From positions 1-56,991 of the forward strand of contig NZ_PQSS01000049.1 in the NCBI RefSeq assembly GCF_002920535.1: a DNA stretch of 56,991 bases. The letters are read 5' to 3'. Source of the DNA: Streptomyces sp. Ru71 (GTDB lineage Bacteria; Actinomycetota; Actinomycetes; Streptomycetales; Streptomycetaceae). The notes below the pieces were generated by a model. That model made no database searches. It was not told where the DNA came from and was given only the letters and a program-made list of their open reading frames with translations. The position numbers and the translations under genes were made by a program. Below, piece after piece: positions 56,337 through 56,991 of this stretch. Position 1 is the stretch's first letter. Every line of letters begins with the position of its first letter.

Positions 56337-56991
56337 GGGGACGCGGACGCCTCGTCCGGAGCCCCCGAAGCCACGGGGGAGCCGGCCGGACCAGGGGCGG
56401 CACCAGGGCGAACCCGAGTGCGCCGGAGTGTCGATCGGCGTCCACCAGGAACCGAGGGGCGCATCACGAGACGGGTTACCTCCGCCTCACGCCGGAGCCA
56501 CTCCAATGCGGGCGTGACCCCGGTGACGCCTGCCCCGTTCACCTGAGTGGCGGAACGCCAGGGCCAGGTGCGCCGCCGCACCGAACCCGCTCCGCCGCAG
56601 CCCTCCACCCGGCGCCGAGCAAGCCCGAGGCGCACCGCGCGCAGAAGAGCCACCGCATGCAGCAGCCCACTCCGCCCTCCGCCGCCCCGCCGACAGCACC
56701 CACGGCCCCGTCGCCTGGTTCACCCCGGAGCCCCCCCACCACAGCCCCGTGACCCCGCTCAACGTCACGATCGCCACGCCACACCCGGGCCCCGCCGCCC
56801 CGGGGACCGCCCACCACGCACGCCCAGCGGGCACACGGCTCGCCACCCCACCCGGCAGGCCCAGCACCGTCGCACCCGCCGCGCCCACCCCCGCCCGCGA
56901 CACCGTGCCGCCCGCCACCCGTGACGCCGTGCCGCTTCACGCCCACGATGCGCCGCTTCCCACCCGCGAGGCCGTGCCGACCCCCTTCCGA
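56337..56991. other. Ala/Pro/His-rich stretch to the window end
   Basis: 655 bases with no confidently called gene. A plus-strand frame with high G/C third positions is open from 56527 to the last base; its only in-frame candidate start is GTG 56749, without a ribosome binding site. It contains THGPVAWFTPEPP and then repetitive Ala/Pro/Thr/His. It may be part of a gene continuing outside the window or a decayed low-complexity tail. Confidence 0.4.

Noticed and set aside
1..56991. tRNA genes, CRISPR arrays, transposases, integrases or phage genes
   Set aside because: None recognised on reading; the short tandem repeats are not CRISPR-like (no unique spacers of regular length) and no attachment-site context exists.

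Overview
The window looks like a chromosomal core segment of a Streptomyces species. GC is very high with almost exclusively G/C third codon positions, starts are often GTG, and the gene order recA-recX ... gluDCBA-gluRK ... miaB-miaA-dapF ... hflX ... dinG-lexA-nrdR-nrdJ ... rnhB ... recQ resembles the region around recA and lexA in Streptomyces coelicolor (family knowledge, not searched). I see no tRNA, rRNA, CRISPR array, insertion sequence or phage gene. Accessory-looking content is limited to short tandem duplications and low-complexity inserts.

Layout. 1-5.7 kb: the end of a membrane protein gene, SOS-controlled recA with recX, then on the minus strand a cysteine-rich leader peptide, cysteine dioxygenase and a rhodanese-like protein, and an FAD monooxygenase. 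5.8-12.7 kb: a glutamate-type ABC transporter (gluABCD, minus) divergent from an OmpR-type two-component system (gluRK), which overlaps tail to tail with an orphan TAXI solute-binding protein. 12.8-16.9 kb: MazG-like protein, a cation/proton antiporter with its RCK_C subunit, and a NarL-type two-component pair. 17-22.8 kb: tRNA modification genes miaB and miaA around a histidine-free LigB-fold protein and small proteins, then dapF. 23-31.4 kb: RelA/SpoT homologue rshA, an M1 peptidase with a suspicious frame change in its signal peptide, hflX, and two tandem trypsin-like lipoprotein proteases. 31.8-36.5 kb: a three-gene NRPS-independent siderophore-type cassette (PLP aminotransferase, IucA/IucC synthetase, AlcB-type acyltransferase). 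36.6-43.9 kb: the DinG-family helicase gene, lexA with its own SOS box, and nrdR-nrdJ preceded by paired NrdR boxes. 43.9-50.4 kb: TerD-family protein, DUF4937 protein, histidine phosphatase, ADP-ribosylglycohydrolase, a DHA2-type exporter with a divergent TetR regulator and two matching operators, and rnhB. 50.4-57 kb: a frame-broken conserved gene, a hypothetical protein, a RecQ helicase with a C-terminal phosphoribosyltransferase-like segment, a DUF4192 protein, and an Ala/Pro-rich stretch running off the end.

Functional themes. DNA repair and SOS (recA, recX, lexA, dinG, recQ, rnhB, nrdRJ) are spread through the window, with LexA boxes visible before recA and lexA. Sulfur metabolism appears controlled by a cysteine-responsive leader. 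Glutamate uptake and its sensor sit together. At least eight genes carry a TAnnnT promoter -10 element 6-9 bases before the start codon, which predicts leaderless or nearly leaderless mRNAs. Several gene 3' ends carry short perfect or near-perfect tandem duplications. The least understood block is the siderophore-type cassette, which lacks a local hydroxylase, decarboxylase and transporter.
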